Part shown: positions 63,601-64,000 of the stretch, one piece after another | Numbering within the stretch: position 1 is the stretch's first letter | How the letters are laid out: each line of letters starts with the position of its first letter | Assembly (NCBI GenBank): GCA_031260975.1 | Contig: JAISKJ010000003.1 | Coordinates: forward strand, 355,758-419,757 | DNA from: Christensenellaceae bacterium | Lineage (GTDB): Bacteria; Bacillota; Clostridia; Christensenellales; UBA1242 | Direction: 5' to 3' | Length of the DNA stretch: 64,000 nt | Notes under the pieces: generated by a model | What the model was told of the DNA's origin: nothing | The model's input: the letters and a program-made list of their open reading frames with translations, nothing else | Database searches by the model: none | Translations under genes and position numbers: made by a program

Positions 63601-64000
63601 AGTTTAAGGCAGTGCTGACACTGCCCAATTATGACCCTGTTGATGTTCTTCTTACTGTGACGGTAAACCAAATCAATGCGCCGACAAACAATCTTACTTA
63701 TGACAAAAACGAAGAGGACGAAGATAGAATTATATATTCGTCAACTCTTACGCTTGCTGACCTGAATGATATTCTGGGTACAAATTACGCATGGGCAGTC
63801 ATCGATACAACTCCTGTTGGGAATGTGGTGTTTGACATTTTGGGAGAAGTGGACTACAAAACCTTTGCCGGAACTTATAACCCCGAGGGCATCGGTTCGG
63901 GCAACTTTATAGCGTCAAATGTAACAATTAAGTTTAAGGTTTATAAGGCGGCAGGTGTTTGGTCTGCTCCAAGTCTCATACCTGACAATCAGCTTACATA
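57696..64000 (+). CDS. Giant secreted repeat protein (InlB-type and MBG-like repeats), 3' end outside window
   Basis: The frame is open from the ATG at 57696 (after AAAGGAGGG) to the window edge, giving more than 2100 residues. A signal peptide (LGLFIGILAAVTMLVVGAGF) comes first. A Ser/Thr/Tyr-rich low-complexity stretch (about residues 110-275) is followed by three to four InlB-type repeats of ~95 residues, each ending in GxF...LYAxW or IYAKW (about 277-660). From about residue 665 on there are many MBG/YGD-like beta repeats of 75-95 residues with recurring elements such as W-[ST]-x-P-G-x-L-T-A-x-Y-x-D-T-L, YTWV and NY-xxxxxx-V-x-V. This is the build of Clostridia surface adhesins. A cell-wall anchor would lie beyond the edge. 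Ligand unknown. Confidence 0.9.
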   Translation, partial: MKVLRSSLGLFIGILAAVTMLVVGAGFLWQNTAAKTVAADPGQEEMNINEEIVIDLGEDISGEDNVFMAISGTGYSGSVSASANFPGGSEVPFTVTWSVTVTYTAGYSGTITVSVSGEAYYGSTGWPWEQRSKTVTSSVSFTGSATKTTSASSSLGSSSLYGTSPSSGVRNVTGNSSGTLTIATYTITWSYKNSSGGNASTTTTVSHGTTPSAPTVSPSSYSTSSTTYYNATSNKTTTTTYTASGWSPAITAATGPTTYTRTYTNSSSTTYPTKYYSIALYANTATASNGGTVTRTISSLQYNASLTTDISSNPSTTLSGWNFDGYFTSYNGTGTQYVGSNKQWLVSVVSGLGWTSTQLNSETASTYALYASYKVNITLNVNGGTGGSGSVDFYRKKTSANQTQITSLPTRFGYDFDGYFSATSGGIKYYNSDGTLAVINNTSHYYKTTTAISTDAPATTLYAQWTPKANLNLTFDPLGGEFNPSTFSTKTITYYNSTIGTLPAETGAAPTVSKSAFLLLGWFSKNGTGTNDWGTQITSATLYNETNLVLDSNVNGTIYAKWESIIKTLYLNLNFGASPANLGTTYQAMSGYTYASQNDNLSAFVTPETGLPAGTFARSGYKFIGWFMDTAGTGSEITPESSHPLGNQDRTLYAKWQEKLTDTIGVTMGNYEYLGAVPSPQFTALLRPTNSITYSFASSGIDSLGQNYSSGNISQNGNTPQNAGNYIITAYFPETIDYKAQTTTGTFTVSPTTPSVLVSISNYIYGGTAGPKLTKTSGWSQQRFDGLTSELNSRASGAYVGSSFNGGAGFSIESVVYYYSGTANNGTVITNSTSAPLLAGNYTVYAVLPQTPNFNLYSTSSAPTSFTVTRQDLGNTGQLSVTTPQSDALVIIYGNTVGTLDINSIMDVAGTLYEWDEPTVIPDVLKSVGVVVRQSFRVKLTDANTVQYKYASVLVNPAQAVWVGYSGNFIPVNWGYAYFDKHNFSTYNGVYDMPLSSLNLNTAITIISGNPGTVVGGITVSTNRGAINATKWWGWTDVTINDVGTVSINAEYNPDKYYNNGWNYLPASGTITIAVDQAYRFELPSTITGTYIDGMTLADLSVPSAKYTWGANSVEAIDYSTVNAYIFYDHDEFGDDFYYQTEGQVSVSVAKATLASFPPHPAITNIVYGTLLSSVPLTSGYQWVTPTDAAGNVGINMHWASYTKDSNYNSINGEISVSVIPANTGAFVPYGDEFSAPYNSTLSSIISAINAQGYYLVNSGDLTIVFNNALGTLVDIDVVYYTNNDTLNYNPSAAGTVGVRVVIADGIWVSPGALTATYGDTLASVLAGGASLPVTYTWVTSLVDDTPVLLSTLVGNAGTQTKFLKYSIYGYTDVTSQVSVAVAKKQSVWAAPNSGNPYGIESGAKLSTVSLDTGYSWMAPNTDGPIGAIGTTQSYAATYYEGGDTSNYLAANGNITVEITSYPNTAAFAEVGPYNTPYDLTNAVTLANLVSGGLAGWNTSLYEFVTPSTLVNDLCGTMGSVRVGTFDVPAQYRETIYHNWKQGTVSITVTPLTGSWTSPGTLTAVYLDTLAEVLANGSALSSAYTWVTDITGAAELSLSTLVGGAGTQNFYLKYSVPNYTDFVQQVGITVDKKMSEWPGYSEIYLPDVYTLDSITLNFENQLSAWTWVWSGDDGVGDGTPALVGNPSVLYGAEGIYIAVVSYLENNDGSNYYVNYGNITVYVVQLPEATPTWPDGDNSSVTYTIAYSATATLADVFTNGEIQNSQSDPGLWYWVDPSTRLISSFGNVGTHSVQIWYAPDGFGPFTTGDELPVKITVSLVVTKGSSTFVGQTTFNATYLDTLLDVLSAYGMSTYNYTWYDTDTLQDVSGPSLVELNFTGSTNRYSLKYRISSNYNYSAIEPTSITIANGTLNDTDPIVTAEISALDPMSVDYMTKVRDIPFEVGGVAATEWAWHASIGSQQLVGDVGNRQFKAVLTLPNYDPVDVLLTVTVNQINAPTNNLTYDKNEEDEDRIIYSSTLTLADLNDILGTNYAWAVIDTTPVGNVVFDILGEVDYKTFAGTYNPEGIGSGNFIASNVTIKFKVYKAAGVWSAPSLIPDNQLT

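Noticed and set aside
57696..64000. CRISPR-like array in the repeated region near the end
   Set aside because: The repetition is at protein level in one open frame, with variable DNA and no short identical repeats with spacers.

Overview
The window looks like chromosome from an anaerobic, endospore-forming Clostridia-type Firmicute. It is AT-rich and has strong AGGAGG-type ribosome sites, TTGACA/TATAAT promoters and U-tailed terminators. It carries spoIVB, spo0A, pdaB and sigK, plus rubrerythrin, HemW and RNase J. I cannot name the species. No rRNA or tRNA gene was seen.

Layout. 1-5.6 kb: end of recN, spoIVB, spo0A, a reverse membrane protein, rsfS and a PAP2 phosphatase. 5.7-9.6 kb: an overlapping operon tsaE-tsaB-rimI-alpha/beta hydrolase-murF, where MurF has a membrane-embedded N-terminus. 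9.6-14.6 kb: an unrecognised 371-residue protein, ddl and a GH95-like glycosidase. 14.8-22.6 kb: a reverse anchored protein, reverse murG, gyrB, and a gyrA with a ~276-residue acidic N-terminal extension. 22.6-28.1 kb: a decayed small ORF, pdaB, a two-OB-fold SSB, and two reverse SH3-like/C-terminal-membrane proteins around a sigma-region-4 protein.

28.1-36.9 kb is a compact phage head cluster: large terminase with all catalytic motifs, small-terminase-like protein, zinc-ribbon protein, portal, scaffold, HK97-fold capsid, connector proteins, a plug-like protein and a holin-like membrane protein. No integrase, repressor, replication, tail or lysin gene was seen nearby. This is the best candidate for an undescribed system: a short-tailed-phage-type head locus kept without an infection apparatus, or an unusual prophage remnant.

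37-57.6 kb returns to housekeeping genes: a membrane protein, RNase J, trmR-trhP (tRNA wobble 5-methoxyuridine), sigK, nitroreductase, RNase P RNA (reverse strand, with a large P12 insertion), rarA, a histidine phosphatase, rubrerythrin, a lipoprotein, a catalytically dead-looking GDPD homologue, lepA, hemW, rsmE-mtaB and rpsU. From 57.7 kb to the edge runs one giant secreted repeat protein, open at the window end.

Regulatory themes: several genes without a ribosome site start exactly six bases after a -10-like box, suggesting leaderless mRNAs. Short palindromic repeats recur between genes. The leaders of spo0A, rsmE and the capsid genes contain marked dyad symmetry. All family assignments are from reading motifs by eye; no database search was run.
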